59,519 nucleotides of DNA from Gloeocapsopsis crepidinum LEGE 06123 (GCF_015207655.1 NZ_JADEWN010000031.1:1-59519); one strand, 5' to 3'; shown: positions 37,729-47,603, numbered from the stretch's first letter. Numbers and translations: made by a program. Notes: generated by a model from the letters alone, not told the origin.

Positions 37729-40680
37729 TTAATTCTCTTCTACAGGACGAATAATTGGTGTTGCAGGCGTAATTTCTGGTTGAAAAATAGCATCGAGTGC
37801 TTGTTGAAGAGTTTCTGCCATCACAATGCGATTTTCGTAGGCAACAATAACACGTACAAATGTTGGTAGACTATTTTGTTCGGCTTCTAAATAAAGCGGT
37901 TCTACATATAATAAAGATTCTTCAATTGGAATTACTAGTAAATTTCCTTGAATAACTCGCGAACCTTGACGATTCCAGAGGGTAATTTGTTGTGAAATAA
38001 CAGGATCTTGATTAATTCTTGCTTCAACTTGTTCAGGTCCATAAACTAAAAGTTGTTTAGGAAACTCGTACAACAGCAATCTACCGTACTGTTCGCCATC
38101 GGCACGCGCTGCTAACCAACCAATTAAGTTAGGACGCTGTACAGGGTTAAATGGTAGTAAAAGAATAAACTCTTCAGTTTCTTCGGTTGGTATGCGCGTA
38201 ATCAGAAAATAAGGCTGTACTTGTTGTGGTTCAGTTCCGTAAATCTCTGTAGGAATTCGCCATAAGTCTTCGCGGTTATAAAAGACCTGAGCATCTGTCA
38301 TGTGATACGTTAGTAAATGCTCAGACTGGGTAGTAAAAAGATCTATTGGATAGCGAATGTGGCTACGTAACGCTGCTGGCATCGCATCAAGTGGCTTGAG
38401 TAATCCAGGAAAAATGGCAGCTATTGTATTAATCACAGGATCTGTCGGATCGGCAATGTAAAAATCTACTGAACCGTTGTAGGCATCAATGACAACTTTG
38501 ACAGAGTTACGAATGTAGTTGAAGTCATCTACAACAGGATCAGAATAGGGATAGCGATCGCTTGTTGTGTATGCGTCCAAAATCCAGTACAAATACGTTG
38601 GTTCACCTTGTAAATTGGTATTTCCACCATCTGCTGCCACTAAATACGGATCTCTGTCATATCGTAAAAAAGGTGCGATCGCTTGGACGCGATTTTTAAT
38701 ATTGCGTCGAAATAATAATCTTGTTTGCGGTGTAAAATCTTGTGTTAGCAACATTTGCCAGTCTTTCAGATACTGAGCAAATAATAACCGTCGCCAAAAC
38801 GAACCAATATTAACTCCACCGCGACCATCATAAGTTGTATAAACGTTTTCGTTGCCACTAGGATAATCTAATTCCTGAACTCGTGTGCCAGTCATAACGT
38901 AGGTATTGGCAATTTCCCCGTAGTAGATTCGTGGCTGTCCAATAGGGACGCTAGCACGAATTTGTTCGTTAGCGACTTCTAAAGCACCATCCTCGCCTGT
39001 TCCTGGATCTCCAATATTTTGAATAAAATAGTCTGGTAAGCCTCCAGCAGCAACAGTATTAACAGGGCTTAAAGTAAAACCGTAGCCATGAGTATAAACG
39101 AGGTGTTGGTTTACCCAGGTTTGTGCTTGTTGAGGTACAGCATTATAGTCGAGTTCTCTTGCAGCAATAATTGTTTGTCGTCTTTCTGTTGTTTCGCCAG
39201 GAACCGTACTCAAAAGTGTGTAGCGATCAATATCCGCATTAGGAAAACTATAATACGTCCGAATTTGCTGTAATTGACGATTTGTCTCTAATAGCGGACG
39301 TGTATCCCATAATCGGATGTTGCGAATGGTCAAATCATTCTCTTGTAAATCAGCAGCGGTTAGTGTAGGTTGTGGATTGAAAGTTTCCGCCTCAATTCTT
39401 GTTAAATCAAAAGCTTGACGAGTATAGTTAATACTGCGCTGAATATAGGGAGTTTCGCGAGCAAGTTCGTTTGGTTCGACAACTAATCGTTGTACGATTG
39501 CAGGAACAGTGTAGGTTGCAACAGCAATAACAGCAACGTATACAACTGCACCAGAAATGAAAGAACCACCAAGACGTAGAGGACTCAACGGCGATCGCCG
39601 TTGAGTAGAAAAAACAGCTTGCCAAAGTAAAATTAAAGAAATTGCGGCTGAACCTAAACTTAGAGTAGTGTAAACGGGAAAATCAACCGTGACATCGGTA
39701 AAGCTAGCACCATAGGTTGCACCACGCGCAGAGTAAAGTAACTGGTAGCGCCCTAACCAATAATGAAGTGCGATCGCCCCACACACAAAGCTACCGAGAA
39801 CGTCTAAATGTCGAATTTGTGCTAAGGAAAAACCTGGAAATTTCCCTTGACTGAGGGTATTACCCGTGAGTAAGTAAGTTAGAGTAACCGCAGCTAGACC
39901 ATATAGAGACAATCCTAAAATCCAAAATCTCAGGAGTTCCCATACTGGTAAAGAAAATACATAAAAGCTAATATCCCGCTCAAATAGCGGATCGACGCCG
40001 TTAAAACTAGTAGGGTAAAAATATTTTAAGACAGTATCCCAACGCTGGGCAGCTACGAGAGCAATACTTAAACTAATTGCTAGGGCGATCGCTCTTAACC
40101 AAAAATACGGACCTGCTAAAATTGCAGTACTCAATCCCCCTAAGCCCAAAGCTATACTCAATCCCACAATGACAACAACTTGCCAATAGGGAATGGGAAA
40201 TGGCGATAGTTGCCCAATCTGTTGAAAAAAGTTAACAACTGGCATCCATGACTGTAACTGAAAGACAGGTGGAAAACGAAATTGAGGCTGCCAAATACTT
40301 AATGCTTCGTATAAGTAGTACCCCAAGATTAATCCTGCTAACACGCATAACAAAATTATGAGAGTTAATAGCCAGCGCAATCCAAAACTTTTTGGGATTG
40401 GATAGTTTTTCCTCGTAGTTGTTTGAGTAATTTCGTACTTGGAGGACTTGAGACGCTGCGCGATCGCTAAATTACCAAACAAAAATGTCGCTGAAGGAAA
40501 AAAGGCGATCGCCCATAATCCCAACTGCGTCTTTAGACGTAACAGAAAAACTGGTAAATACCCGACATCCTGAAACCACAGCCACTCCCCAATAAAGCGC
40601 GTGATTAGTTCAACAACTATCCACACCCCTACTAATAGAACTACTGGTGAAAAAATTCGGTTCCCAAAAAACTTAGACAT
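37729..40680 (-). CDS. UPF0182 family membrane protein
   Basis: A 983-residue protein with about seven N-terminal membrane segments (residues 1-380) and a large soluble C-terminal part, likely outside the cytoplasm, as in UPF0182. Recognisable blocks are [64 protein letters not shown] and [21 protein letters not shown]. The function of the family is unknown. Length is typical. The gene stands alone, flanked downstream by menI and upstream by a repeat-rich gap. Confidence 0.92.
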   Translation of the reverse strand: MSKFFGNRIFSPVVLLVGVWIVVELITRFIGEWLWFQDVGYLPVFLLRLKTQLGLWAIAFFPSATFLFGNLAIAQRLKSSKYEITQTTTRKNYPIPKSFGLRWLLTLIILLCVLAGLILGYYLYEALSIWQPQFRFPPVFQLQSWMPVVNFFQQIGQLSPFPIPYWQVVVIVGLSIALGLGGLSTAILAGPYFWLRAIALAISLSIALVAAQRWDTVLKYFYPTSFNGVDPLFERDISFYVFSLPVWELLRFWILGLSLYGLAAVTLTYLLTGNTLSQGKFPGFSLAQIRHLDVLGSFVCGAIALHYWLGRYQLLYSARGATYGASFTDVTVDFPVYTTLSLGSAAISLILLWQAVFSTQRRSPLSPLRLGGSFISGAVVYVAVIAVATYTVPAIVQRLVVEPNELARETPYIQRSINYTRQAFDLTRIEAETFNPQPTLTAADLQENDLTIRNIRLWDTRPLLETNRQLQQIRTYYSFPNADIDRYTLLSTVPGETTERRQTIIAARELDYNAVPQQAQTWVNQHLVYTHGYGFTLSPVNTVAAGGLPDYFIQNIGDPGTGEDGALEVANEQIRASVPIGQPRIYYGEIANTYVMTGTRVQELDYPSGNENVYTTYDGRGGVNIGSFWRRLLFAQYLKDWQMLLTQDFTPQTRLLFRRNIKNRVQAIAPFLRYDRDPYLVAADGGNTNLQGEPTYLYWILDAYTTSDRYPYSDPVVDDFNYIRNSVKVVIDAYNGSVDFYIADPTDPVINTIAAIFPGLLKPLDAMPAALRSHIRYPIDLFTTQSEHLLTYHMTDAQVFYNREDLWRIPTEIYGTEPQQVQPYFLITRIPTEETEEFILLLPFNPVQRPNLIGWLAARADGEQYGRLLLYEFPKQLLVYGPEQVEARINQDPVISQQITLWNRQGSRVIQGNLLVIPIEESLLYVEPLYLEAEQNSLPTFVRVIVAYENRIVMAETLQQALDAIFQPEITPATPIIRPVEEN

Positions 40681-40689
40681 GGCAGTGAT

Positions 40690-40797
40690 TAGTGGCTAGT
40701 AATTAGTGAATAGATCTTGAATAATGTTTTGTAACCACTTAATCGCTGTCATCAACAATTAAAACTACATAACTTTTGCTCTAGTCACTAGCCACTA
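40690..40797. repeat. Inverted repeat of TAGTGGCTAGT type
   Basis: TAGTGGCTAGT (40690-40700) and its exact reverse complement ACTAGCCACTA (40787-40797) flank an 86-base AT-rich core. Related TAGTGATTAGT-like strings occur at about 34812-34852, 48981-49005 and 52140-52205, always between genes. This looks like a dispersed intergenic repeat of the kind common in cyanobacterial genomes. Confidence 0.55.
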
Positions 40798-40808
40798 GCC
40801 ACCATTTA

Positions 40809-42095
40809 CTAACTAAATTGTTCTTCTACATCTAGGTTAAACAACATTTGTAGCGTTTGCATACAGCGCTTGCGGGCTTCAATATCTTGTTGCGATCGCA
40901 GTTGTACCATCGGGTCGTGAAGGATTTTATTCACAATTCCCCGCGTCAAGGCTTCGATCACTTCTTGATGTTTTTCGGCAAATTCTGAACCCAAACGCGA
41001 CAATGCCTTTTCTAGTTCCTGTTCGCGAATTGTTTCTACTTTATCGCGCAAACAGCTAATTGTTGTCACAGTATCCAGCGATCGCCACCAAATATCAAAG
41101 GCAAGAACTTCTTGTTCTAAAAGTTTCTCTGCTTCCATTGCCATCCGGCGGCGGCTTTCGTGATTTTGAGCAACCACAGCTTTCAAGTCATCGACATTAA
41201 ATGCTTGAACAAATTCCAACTCATTCACATCCGCATGAACATTACGCGGAACTGAAATATCAAATAACATCAAAGCCCTACTTGGTTCTAATGCTGCTTC
41301 TAACTTCGCGCGATCGAGGAGAGGTTCTGTTGCTGCTGTGCTAGTAAATACCAAATCTGACATTGCCATCATTGACATCATTTCGGAAATTGAGTGCAGT
41401 TGCAAATCTATTTGGCGAAATTGATTTGCTAATTCTTCTGCCCGTTGTCGCGAACGATTGATAATACAAATTTGCCCTGCGCCTTTAGCGATCAAATGCT
41501 GTACAAGCAAGCGTGACATCTTACCTGCACCAATAATCATCACTCGACAAGCTGCGAGGTTTTGCACTTTCATCTGCGCTAATTCCACCGCAGCAGAACT
41601 AATCGATACTGCGCCAGTTCCAATACTTGTTTCTGTACGGACGCGCTTACCAGCAGTTAAGGCTTGTTTAAACAGTTTGTTAAGAATTAATTTAATTCCG
41701 TTGTATTGTTGTCCTAATTTGTGCGTTTGTTTTACCTGCGCTAGTATTTGTCCTTCTCCCAGCACCAAACTATCCAATCCCGCAGCGACGCGCATCAAAT
41801 GCATAACAGCATCTTCATGGAGAAAGATAAATAAATGCTGTCTTAAACTTGACGCAGGTAACTTACTGTGCTCTGCCAAAAACTGCGCAACTTCTTGAAT
41901 ACCCTGCTGTGTTTCGCGCGCAACAATATAAATTTCCAGGCGGTTGCAAGTACTGAGAATCGCAACTTCTTCGATATGAGGGTATGTCAACAGGTGCGCG
42001 ATCGCGCTTTCGACTTGGGGTTCTGGAATACTTAGCTTTTCTCTAACTTCGACTGGGGCTGTTTTATGACTGAGTCCCACTACCGCAATATTCAT
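40809..42095 (-). CDS. hemA: Glutamyl-tRNA reductase
   Basis: Reduces glutamyl-tRNA to glutamate semialdehyde with NADPH, the committed step of tetrapyrrole (heme, chlorophyll, bilin) synthesis. The 428 residues show the start [22 protein letters not shown], the catalytic Cys in [11 protein letters not shown] (about 47-57), the NADPH motif [11 protein letters not shown] and a C-terminal dimerisation helix bundle. Length is typical of cyanobacteria. It lies 280 bases from glpX in the same direction. Confidence 0.96.
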   Translation of the reverse strand: MNIAVVGLSHKTAPVEVREKLSIPEPQVESAIAHLLTYPHIEEVAILSTCNRLEIYIVARETQQGIQEVAQFLAEHSKLPASSLRQHLFIFLHEDAVMHLMRVAAGLDSLVLGEGQILAQVKQTHKLGQQYNGIKLILNKLFKQALTAGKRVRTETSIGTGAVSISSAAVELAQMKVQNLAACRVMIIGAGKMSRLLVQHLIAKGAGQICIINRSRQRAEELANQFRQIDLQLHSISEMMSMMAMSDLVFTSTAATEPLLDRAKLEAALEPSRALMLFDISVPRNVHADVNELEFVQAFNVDDLKAVVAQNHESRRRMAMEAEKLLEQEVLAFDIWWRSLDTVTTISCLRDKVETIREQELEKALSRLGSEFAEKHQEVIEALTRGIVNKILHDPMVQLRSQQDIEARKRCMQTLQMLFNLDVEEQFS

Positions 42096-42135
42096 TCTTA
42101 TTGCCCGCTGGATACCCTATCAAGTTTAGACAGGG

Positions 42136-42166
42136 AGGAAAGCGGGGCGGGGTTTACCGCTTTCCT
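42136..42166. repeat. Strong inverted repeat upstream of hemA
   Basis: AGGAAAGCGG (42136-42145) and CCGCTTTCCT (42157-42166) form a perfect 10-base stem with an 11-base G-rich loop, 41 bases upstream of the hemA start. It could be a terminator of the upstream minus-strand glpX transcript or an element in the hemA leader. No T-run follows on the minus strand. Confidence 0.45.
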
Positions 42167-42199
42167 GTTTCCAAAAAAATTTATACTTAGGAGGATTGA

Positions 42200-42307
42200 A
42201 TGTACTCTTTTTTACCAATTGCTTTGCCATGTATAAATTCAGGACGCAATCAATTGGCTATTTATTTTTGCTGTGCTGCGTTTAGCACAATCATGGCATA
42301 CATTTGA
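42200..42307 (+). CDS. Candidate small hydrophobic ORF (35 aa)
   Basis: An AGGAGG ribosome site at 42189-42194 is followed after 5 bases by ATG and 35 codons encoding a hydrophobic, Cys-containing peptide (starts MYSFLPIAL, ends STIMAYI). A hairpin built on TCCCG (42313-42317) and CGGGA (42342-42346) with a T-run lies just downstream. The strand is opposite to hemA and glpX. I do not recognise the peptide. The excellent ribosome site is the main support; chance is quite possible. Confidence 0.3.
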   Translation: MYSFLPIALPCINSGRNQLAIYFCCAAFSTIMAYI

Positions 42308-42377
42308 GGTAGTCCCGCTTCTCCTAGGAAGAAGTTGAAGACGGGAAAATTTTTTCAATCTCATTAGCTGCTATCTT

Positions 42378-43415
42378 CTATCGTAGCTGTAGAGCCTTCG
42401 GCTCCTCAAACATGTGAATTGTATCTACAAATCGAGCTGTTTGAGACTGGTTAGAAATGACCAAGCTTTGAGTTCTTGCGCCACCACCGAAGAAGCGAAC
42501 GCCTTCCATGAGGGTTCCTGGGGTGATACCACACGCTGCAAACAAAACTGTTTGACCCGAAGCTAGCTCTTCAGCGTTATAAACTTTATCTGGGTTATTA
42601 ATGCCCATTTCATTGAGCCGTGCAATGTTGCTTTCTTTGCTTTCTCCGATCAAACCTGTTTTGACTACTTCTGGATCGTAAATCAATTGTCCTTGGAAAT
42701 GTCCGCCTAAGCAGCGCAAAGCAGCAGCAGAAATGACTCCCTCAGGAGCCGCACCAATACCCATCAAGGCATGAATATTCGTGCCAGCAAAAGCACAAGA
42801 AATAGCAGCAGAAACGTCACCATCGCTAATTAAGCGGACTCTGGCACCTGCTTGACGAATTTCTTGAATTAACTCTTTGTGGCGGGGGCGATCCATCACA
42901 ACCACAACTAATTCTTCTACAGCACGATTCAAACACTCAGAAAGAATCTTCAAGTTTTCGGTAGCGGATTTATTGATATCAACATGACCGCGTGCTAAAG
43001 GTGGGGCTGCTAACTTTTTCATATAAAAGTCGGGTGCAGCAAACAAACCACCTTTTTCAGAGATAGCAAGCACTGCCATTGAACCATTTTGCCCATAAGC
43101 GACAAGGTTAGTACCCTCGCAAGGGTCAACAGCAATATCAATCTCAACAAGTTCGTCGGGGTTACAGTAGTCTTTGGCATCCTCTCGGGTACAAATGCCA
43201 ACTTCCTCGCCAATATAAAGCATCGGAGCATCATCGCGTTCGCCCTCACCAATGACGATGCGTCCCCGCATATAGATTTTATTCATCCGCTCCCGCATTG
43301 CTTCAACTGCTACTTGGTCAGCAGTGTTCTTTTCTCCTTTACCCATCCAGCGAGCACTTGCGATCGCAGCTTGCTCTACCACTTCAATAATCTCTAACCC
43401 TAGTGTGTTTTCCAC
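42378..43415 (-). CDS. glpX: Class II fructose-1,6-/sedoheptulose-1,7-bisphosphatase
   Basis: A 345-residue GlpX-type phosphatase. In cyanobacteria this bifunctional enzyme serves the Calvin cycle by dephosphorylating FBP and SBP. Metal and substrate motifs are clear: [17 protein letters not shown] (about 21-37), [19 protein letters not shown] (about 54-72), [16 protein letters not shown] (about 92-107) and [22 protein letters not shown] strong GGAGG ribosome site precedes the ATG. The 5' leader overlaps an apparent structured RNA on the other strand. Confidence 0.96.
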   Translation of the reverse strand: MENTLGLEIIEVVEQAAIASARWMGKGEKNTADQVAVEAMRERMNKIYMRGRIVIGEGERDDAPMLYIGEEVGICTREDAKDYCNPDELVEIDIAVDPCEGTNLVAYGQNGSMAVLAISEKGGLFAAPDFYMKKLAAPPLARGHVDINKSATENLKILSECLNRAVEELVVVVMDRPRHKELIQEIRQAGARVRLISDGDVSAAISCAFAGTNIHALMGIGAAPEGVISAAALRCLGGHFQGQLIYDPEVVKTGLIGESKESNIARLNEMGINNPDKVYNAEELASGQTVLFAACGITPGTLMEGVRFFGGGARTQSLVISNQSQTARFVDTIHMFEEPKALQLR

Positions 43416-43479
43416 AAATTTCCTCCCAACTGCTTGCTAACGGCCCTGTTTTGTCTAGTCATACCAGTTCTCAAGTCTA

Positions 43480-43655
43480 CCAAAGGGAGGATACCTGTGC
43501 GAGGCGTCTGACACGAGTTGGTGTTAAGTTTTGCTGCTTAGAACTAGGGAAGCCAAGCGAAAGGTGCGGAGGTAGCCCCTGTTGAGCAAACTGGCGTCGA
43601 GGAGCTAGGGGCACTCAGGCTAGGGAGCAATAAGCGTTTTTGCTATTGTTTTTTG
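43480..43655 (+). ncRNA. Candidate small RNA antisense to the glpX leader
   Basis: A segment visibly richer in G+C than its surroundings has several short self-complementary blocks, including GCCCCT (about 43575-43580) with AGGGGC (about 43607-43612). It ends with an excellent plus-strand intrinsic terminator. No reading frame of note covers it. It lies opposite the presumed 5' leader of glpX. It could be a trans-acting small RNA, an antisense RNA, or the leader structure itself seen from the other side. Family not recognised; exact 5' end unknown. Confidence 0.4.
43628..43654 (+). terminator. Intrinsic terminator on the plus strand
   Basis: CAATAAGC (43628-43635) pairs with GCTATTG (43642-43648) with one bulged A, and six T follow (43649-43654). 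This is a textbook Rho-independent terminator on plus, yet no plus-strand protein gene lies upstream within a kilobase, which points to a non-coding transcript. Confidence 0.7.
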
Positions 43656-43814
43656 AACGCCAAATTCTCACTAAAAATTTTGCTGGAAATTGTTATTTTG
43701 TGATGCTTTCTAAGTTGATCTAAGCTAGTAGTTATCACAAATTTACTAAAAAAAGTTTCAGCTTCTTTCATTTTGTGGTACTGCTGACTCCTGACCCCCG
43801 ATTCCTATCTCATT

Positions 43815-44129
43815 ATGTTTGATTTCAACTCACTTCTCAATCGCCATCCTGAACGAGTGAAAGCCAATGTAGAAATCTATACTTGGCAAGTTTGTCCTTA
43901 TTGCATTCGTGCCAAATTGCTGTTGTGGTGGAAAGGTGTAAATTTCACCGAGTATAAAATCGACGGCAACGAATCTGCCAGAAACCAGATGGCAGGACGC
44001 GCGCAGGGACGTCGGACAGTACCGCAAATCTTGATCAATAATCAGCACATTGGTGGGTGTGACGACCTTTATCAGCTAGATGCACAAGGGCAGTTGGACG
44101 CGTTATTAGCTAAATCAGTAACTGTTTAA
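43815..44129 (+). CDS. grxC: Glutaredoxin 3 (dithiol)
   Basis: A 104-residue glutaredoxin, slightly extended at the N-terminus. The active site is CPYC (VCPYCIRAKLLL, about residues 27-38); the glutathione-binding TVPQIL and GGCDDLYQL blocks follow. It reduces disulfides and glutathione mixed disulfides in the cytosol. The tadA gene follows after 5 bases, so the two are probably co-transcribed. Confidence 0.94.
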   Translation: MFDFNSLLNRHPERVKANVEIYTWQVCPYCIRAKLLLWWKGVNFTEYKIDGNESARNQMAGRAQGRRTVPQILINNQHIGGCDDLYQLDAQGQLDALLAKSVTV

Positions 44130-44134
44130 AAACT

Positions 44135-44677
44135 GTGATCTCAACACCAATAATCGACCATCCTGAATATCTCACACATTGTCACTGGATGAGTAAAGCG
44201 ATCGCACTTGCCCAAGCAGCCGGTGAAGCAAATGAGGTTCCTGTAGGTGCTGTCATTATTGACTCTAACCACAACGTCGTTGCAACTGCGGAAAATCGTC
44301 GGGAAAGAGATAAAGATCCCACGGCCCACGCAGAAATTTTAGCATTGCGCCAAGCTGGTCAAGCAATACAAAATTGGCATCTCAATAACTGCACTCTTTA
44401 CGTCACCTTAGAACCCTGCCCAATGTGTGCGGGAGCAATTATTCAAGCACGATTAAAATTATTAGTCTATGGTGCAGACGATCCCAAAACTGGTGCCATA
44501 CGCACTGTCGCTAATATTCCTGATAGTGCTTGCTCCTACCATCATGTGACTGTTTTCGGTGGCATCCTCGCATCAGTCTGTCGCACACAACTTCAATCCT
44601 GGTTTGCAGCCCAAAGACAACTTAAACAAGAACGCTGGGGTGACGAGGCAATCAAGTGGGGAAGCAGAAAGTTATGA
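44135..44677 (+). CDS. tadA: tRNA-specific adenosine deaminase
   Basis: Deaminates A34 to inosine in tRNA-Arg(ACG). Zinc ligands are His in PTAHAEILAL (HAE, about 68-70) and Cys in EPCPMCAGAI (about 98-107), the CDA/TadA fold signature. The 180 residues include a short C-terminal extension rich in Gln/Lys beyond the E. coli length. The start, written as GTG near 44135, follows grxC by 5 bases; the next ATG lies at 44189. Confidence 0.93.
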   Translation: MISTPIIDHPEYLTHCHWMSKAIALAQAAGEANEVPVGAVIIDSNHNVVATAENRRERDKDPTAHAEILALRQAGQAIQNWHLNNCTLYVTLEPCPMCAGAIIQARLKLLVYGADDPKTGAIRTVANIPDSACSYHHVTVFGGILASVCRTQLQSWFAAQRQLKQERWGDEAIKWGSRKL

Positions 44678-44740
44678 GTTGAGAGTGTTGAGTTCTAAAT
44701 TAGAAGATTCAACTCAAAATTCAAAACTCAAAACTAATCA
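44671..44740. repeat. GAGTTTTGAGTT-type intergenic repeat
   Basis: The sequence holds GTTGAGAGTGTTGAGTTC and, inverted, the nearby string CAAAACTCAAAACT. Similar blocks appear at about 49011-49048 and 54858-54965. They are between genes and resemble dispersed palindromic repeats of cyanobacteria. The first bases overlap the end of tadA. Confidence 0.5.
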
Positions 44741-44786
44741 CTCTTTCACTCACCCCTCACCCCTCGCTCCTCACCCCTCTTTACCC

Positions 44787-44900
44787 ATGACGCTACTAAA
44801 AGTGTCCTGGAAATACAAGACATTTTGCGATAGAGAAATTACGGTAGAAGAAGGATTACTTGCCATGATTGTTACTTGCATTGACTTGCCACCGCTATGA
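44787..44900 (+). CDS. Candidate small ORF (37 aa) overlapping the plsC start
   Basis: From ATG 44787 the frame encodes 37 residues (MTLLKVSWKYKTFCDREI...) with a charged, protein-like composition. Its TGA shares bases with the ATG of the acyltransferase frame (ATGA at 44897-44900), a layout typical of translational coupling. No clear Shine-Dalgarno sequence precedes it; the upstream DNA is C-rich and repetitive. Family not recognised. It may be a leader peptide or chance. Confidence 0.3.
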   Translation: MTLLKVSWKYKTFCDREITVEEGLLAMIVTCIDLPPL

Positions 44901-45703
44901 TTCAGCTCGACTCCCGTTTTGTTATAGGTTCACTGGAAACACGCATGAATACTAAGGTGGCCCCTTCTACTTCTTCTGATATATCCCGTGTTTCACCTTG
45001 GTTAGCTCAGCTTGTCTATCCTTTGGGAAGTCGCCTTGTCCTACCATTTTTCTTTCACAAGCTTAAAGTTATTGGACAAGAGAACTTACCGATCGCTGGA
45101 CCAGTCATTCTTGCTCCTACTCACCGCTCGCGTTGGGATGCTCTACTCGTACCTTATGCCACTGGCAGAATTGTAACAGGAAGAGACTTACGCTTTATGG
45201 TATCAGCAGATGAAGTAAAAGGGCTACAAGGTTGGTTTATCCGCCGTTTGGGAGGATTCCCTATCGATACCAAACATCCTGCTGTTTCTACCCTGCGTCA
45301 TGGAGTCGAGCTACTGCAAGCAGGAGAGATGATGGTAATTTTTCCGGAAGGTAATATTTTTCGTGATGGAACAGTTCACCCACTCAAGCCAGGATTGGCA
45401 CGTATCGCTTTGAGTGCAGAATCGAACTACCCTGGACTAGGAGTCAAAATTGTACCGATTCATCTGTTTTATAGCCAACCTTACCCTCGGTGGGGCTGTG
45501 ACGTAACTATTCGCATTGGTTCTCCAATACAAGTAGCAAAATATAACGCAGGTTCCATTAAACAGAATGCCAAAGAGTTAACAACAGATTTAGAAGTGGC
45601 GCTCAAAGCCCTTAACGCTCAAGAGTCAGAATTTGCAGCAGTACAATCAGAATTTGAAAAAAGTAGTGATTCTGTTTCAGATGATTCTATTGCCAGTGTC
45701 TAG
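44897..45703 (+). CDS. plsC: 1-acyl-sn-glycerol-3-phosphate acyltransferase
   Basis: Acylates lysophosphatidic acid in membrane-lipid synthesis. The PlsC domain shows HRSRWD (HX4D catalytic motif, about residues 76-81) and FPEGNIFRDG, the acceptor-binding block. The protein is 268 residues from ATG 44897; ATG 44945 (MNTKVAPSTSS) is an alternative start giving 252. The C-terminal ~40 residues are acidic and Ser-rich, outside the domain. It is probably membrane-associated. Confidence 0.9.
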   Translation: MIQLDSRFVIGSLETRMNTKVAPSTSSDISRVSPWLAQLVYPLGSRLVLPFFFHKLKVIGQENLPIAGPVILAPTHRSRWDALLVPYATGRIVTGRDLRFMVSADEVKGLQGWFIRRLGGFPIDTKHPAVSTLRHGVELLQAGEMMVIFPEGNIFRDGTVHPLKPGLARIALSAESNYPGLGVKIVPIHLFYSQPYPRWGCDVTIRIGSPIQVAKYNAGSIKQNAKELTTDLEVALKALNAQESEFAAVQSEFEKSSDSVSDDSIASV

Positions 45704-45894
45704 GGCTGTCAGCATCATAGCCAACCATTTTTCTTATCCTCGTCTCCAAGCAGCGAAAAGGAACCAATTTAGTGTAGGTTAAGTCTAAACCAAGAAACTT
45801 TGGGTGCCGCTGGTTTGGTGAAAGACTCAATCGGAGTTAAGATACCCGAAGTTTGAACTACTTTTGTGTTTTCTCAAACGTAATTAATAACTCC

Positions 45895-46530
45895 ATGATT
45901 TCTGCTGTAACTGTTCGCTTCTTACGTCACACCTGCCTGACTTTTCTTCCGGTTATGGCAGCTTTAAGTGTTGTTTCACCTGTAAATGCTCAGACATCTA
46001 CACCGAACCTACCAGACACTCCTAATCAAGCACAACCGATAGACCCAAGTAATCCCAATGTTCTGCGTCCTACGCCGCAAAACAATACCTTATTAAGTAC
46101 GGCAGCAGGGCAGCGTCTCATGGCTGAGGCTAGTAATGCAGTAGCATCTCAAAACTATACCTTAGCAACACAAAAACTACAGGAGGCACGGGAAGTTTAT
46201 AACCAAATGTCTAATTTCTACCAGGAGCTTGCTACAAGTTTCTCTGGAATTGATAATCGTGTTGCTGATAGTCAACGAAAAAAGGCTCTAGAAACTGCCC
46301 AGATGCGTGATGATGCAACTTATCAACTAGCGCTTGTTCATCGAGCACAAAACCGCTCTGAACTTGCCGTGCCTCTGTTAGTACAGATTATTCGCAGCCA
46401 AAATCCAACGCGTGACTTGGGAAAAAAAGCTTACCAACAGTTGTTTGAGCTGGGCTTTGTTGATACACCTTTTCCGAGAAGTGGTGCAACCCCAACGCCT
46501 CCAAATACTTCTCAAAGCAATCAGCGCTAA
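45895..46530 (+). CDS. Exported protein of unknown function
   Basis: I take ATG 45895, which gives 211 residues and places a proper signal peptide at the N-terminus (VRFLRHTCLTFLPVMAALS, cleavage near VNAQT). The mature protein begins with a Pro/Asn/Gln-rich linker, followed by a helical region (about 75-190) whose AEASNAVASQNYTLATQKLQEAREVYNQMSNF pattern recalls TPR-like repeats, and ends in a Pro/Ser/Gln tail. Similar hypothetical proteins occur next to bolA in cyanobacteria as far as I recall. Function unknown. Confidence 0.8.
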   Translation: MISAVTVRFLRHTCLTFLPVMAALSVVSPVNAQTSTPNLPDTPNQAQPIDPSNPNVLRPTPQNNTLLSTAAGQRLMAEASNAVASQNYTLATQKLQEAREVYNQMSNFYQELATSFSGIDNRVADSQRKKALETAQMRDDATYQLALVHRAQNRSELAVPLLVQIIRSQNPTRDLGKKAYQQLFELGFVDTPFPRSGATPTPPNTSQSNQR

Positions 46531-46593
46531 TTTACTTGCCCGAAGAAACAGTTAAATTAAAAGTAGAGTTGAACAGCTTTTATAGAGATTGCA

Positions 46594-46845
46594 ATGATAA
46601 GCCCCCAACAGGTTGAGGAAATGATCAGGTCGCAAATTCCAGATGCCGAGGTTCAGGTGCAAGACTTGACGGGCGGTGGCGATCATTATCAAGTGACGGT
46701 GGTTTCGTCTCAATTTGAGAATAAAGGACTAGTACAACAACATCAACTGGTTTATGGTGCTCTACGGCAAGCTATGTCCTCTGAAGCTATTCACGCCTTA
46801 GCACTAAAAACTTACACTCCTCAAGCTTGGCAGGCAGTTGGTTGA
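46594..46845 (+). CDS. bolA: BolA family protein
   Basis: An 83-residue BolA/IbaG domain. The middle [34 protein letters not shown] contains the conserved His of the BolA fold that helps coordinate a shared [2Fe-2S] cluster. The next gene is the monothiol glutaredoxin, its known partner. The pair is thought to sense or deliver iron-sulfur clusters. Spacing to grxD is 67 bases in the same direction. Confidence 0.93.
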   Translation: MISPQQVEEMIRSQIPDAEVQVQDLTGGGDHYQVTVVSSQFENKGLVQQHQLVYGALRQAMSSEAIHALALKTYTPQAWQAVG

Positions 46846-46912
46846 GCAACAACTATGAGGAGGTCTATAAATCCTGGCAGCACAGTAAACCTTAGCATGA
46901 GTAGGAAAAATT

Positions 46913-47236
46913 ATGACTCCAGAAGCACAACAGCGCATTGATCATCTGATCAAAGAAAACAAAATTATGGTTTTCATGAAGGGCACAAAACTAATGCCCC
47001 AATGTGGTTTCTCTAACAATGTAGTGCAAATCCTTAATACATTAGGAGTTCCTTTTGAAACTGTAGATGTTTTAGAAGATTACGAGATCCGCCAAGGAAT
47101 CAAAGAGTACTCTAATTGGCCAACAATTCCTCAAGTTTACATCAATGGTGAATTTGTGGGTGGCTCTGATATTTTGATTGAAATGTACCAGAAAGGCGAA
47201 CTACAACAGTTAGTAGAAGTAGCACTTGCTTCGTAA
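46913..47236 (+). CDS. grxD: Monothiol glutaredoxin (Grx4/GrxD type)
   Basis: A 107-residue CGFS glutaredoxin. The motif [14 protein letters not shown] (about 28-41) carries the single active Cys; [24 protein letters not shown] follows. Such proteins bind a [2Fe-2S] cluster with glutathione and pass it to partners including BolA, encoded just upstream. Length and motifs are standard. An intrinsic-type hairpin follows the gene. Confidence 0.95.
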   Translation: MTPEAQQRIDHLIKENKIMVFMKGTKLMPQCGFSNNVVQILNTLGVPFETVDVLEDYEIRQGIKEYSNWPTIPQVYINGEFVGGSDILIEMYQKGELQQLVEVALAS

Positions 47237-47258
47237 ATAGCTTATTTGTTTAATTAAT

Positions 47259-47297
47259 TCCCCTGCGGTTGTTACGCCAGCGAGGGGATTTATTTTT
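47259..47297 (+). terminator. Terminator after grxD
   Basis: TCCCCT (47259-47264) pairs with AGGGGA (47283-47288), with partial pairing inside, and the T-rich run TTTATTTTT follows. It lies about 20 bases after the grxD stop, consistent with ending the bolA-grxD transcript. Confidence 0.6.
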
Positions 47298-47354
47298 GCA
47301 TCATAAATCTCCTTATGTGCTATGACAATCGTATTAAACTTAATGGTATTTGTG

Positions 47355-47603
47355 CTAATAGTAGTCTGACTCGGGTTCAGGTTGAGCTAATTCAAAATTA
47401 TACGGATCGTAGAGAAATCGAACGGTTTCTTCTTCTAATTGATGGATTAAGTAAGGTTCAATAGCGCTACTTTGGTGCAAAGCTGCTAAATAACCATCTA
47501 AGTAAAGTCGTAAATCATCTGCGCGATAGCCGCGATTCCACATATCGACGAAGGCGTCGGTAATTTTTTGATAGAAGCGAATAGTTGAAGTATCTTGAAG
47601 CAT
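47355..47603 (-). CDS. DUF6761 family protein
   Basis: An 82-residue acidic protein (starts MLQDTSTIRFYQKITDAFVDMWNRGY). The composition and pattern YLDGYLAALHQSSAIEPYLIHQLEEETVRFLYDP match a small cyanobacteria-specific family that I recall as DUF6761. There is no signal peptide or membrane segment. Function unknown. It converges on grxD. Confidence 0.85.
   Translation of the reverse strand: MLQDTSTIRFYQKITDAFVDMWNRGYRADDLRLYLDGYLAALHQSSAIEPYLIHQLEEETVRFLYDPYNFELAQPEPESDYY

Noticed and set aside
42313-42356. Hairpin and T-run read as the glpX terminator
   Set aside because: The T-run is on the plus strand, opposite to glpX, so it cannot serve as an intrinsic terminator for that gene.
43403-43585. 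60-codon plus-strand frame upstream of grxC
   Set aside because: It overlaps the glpX leader and the candidate RNA, with no ribosome site and no protein-like pattern.
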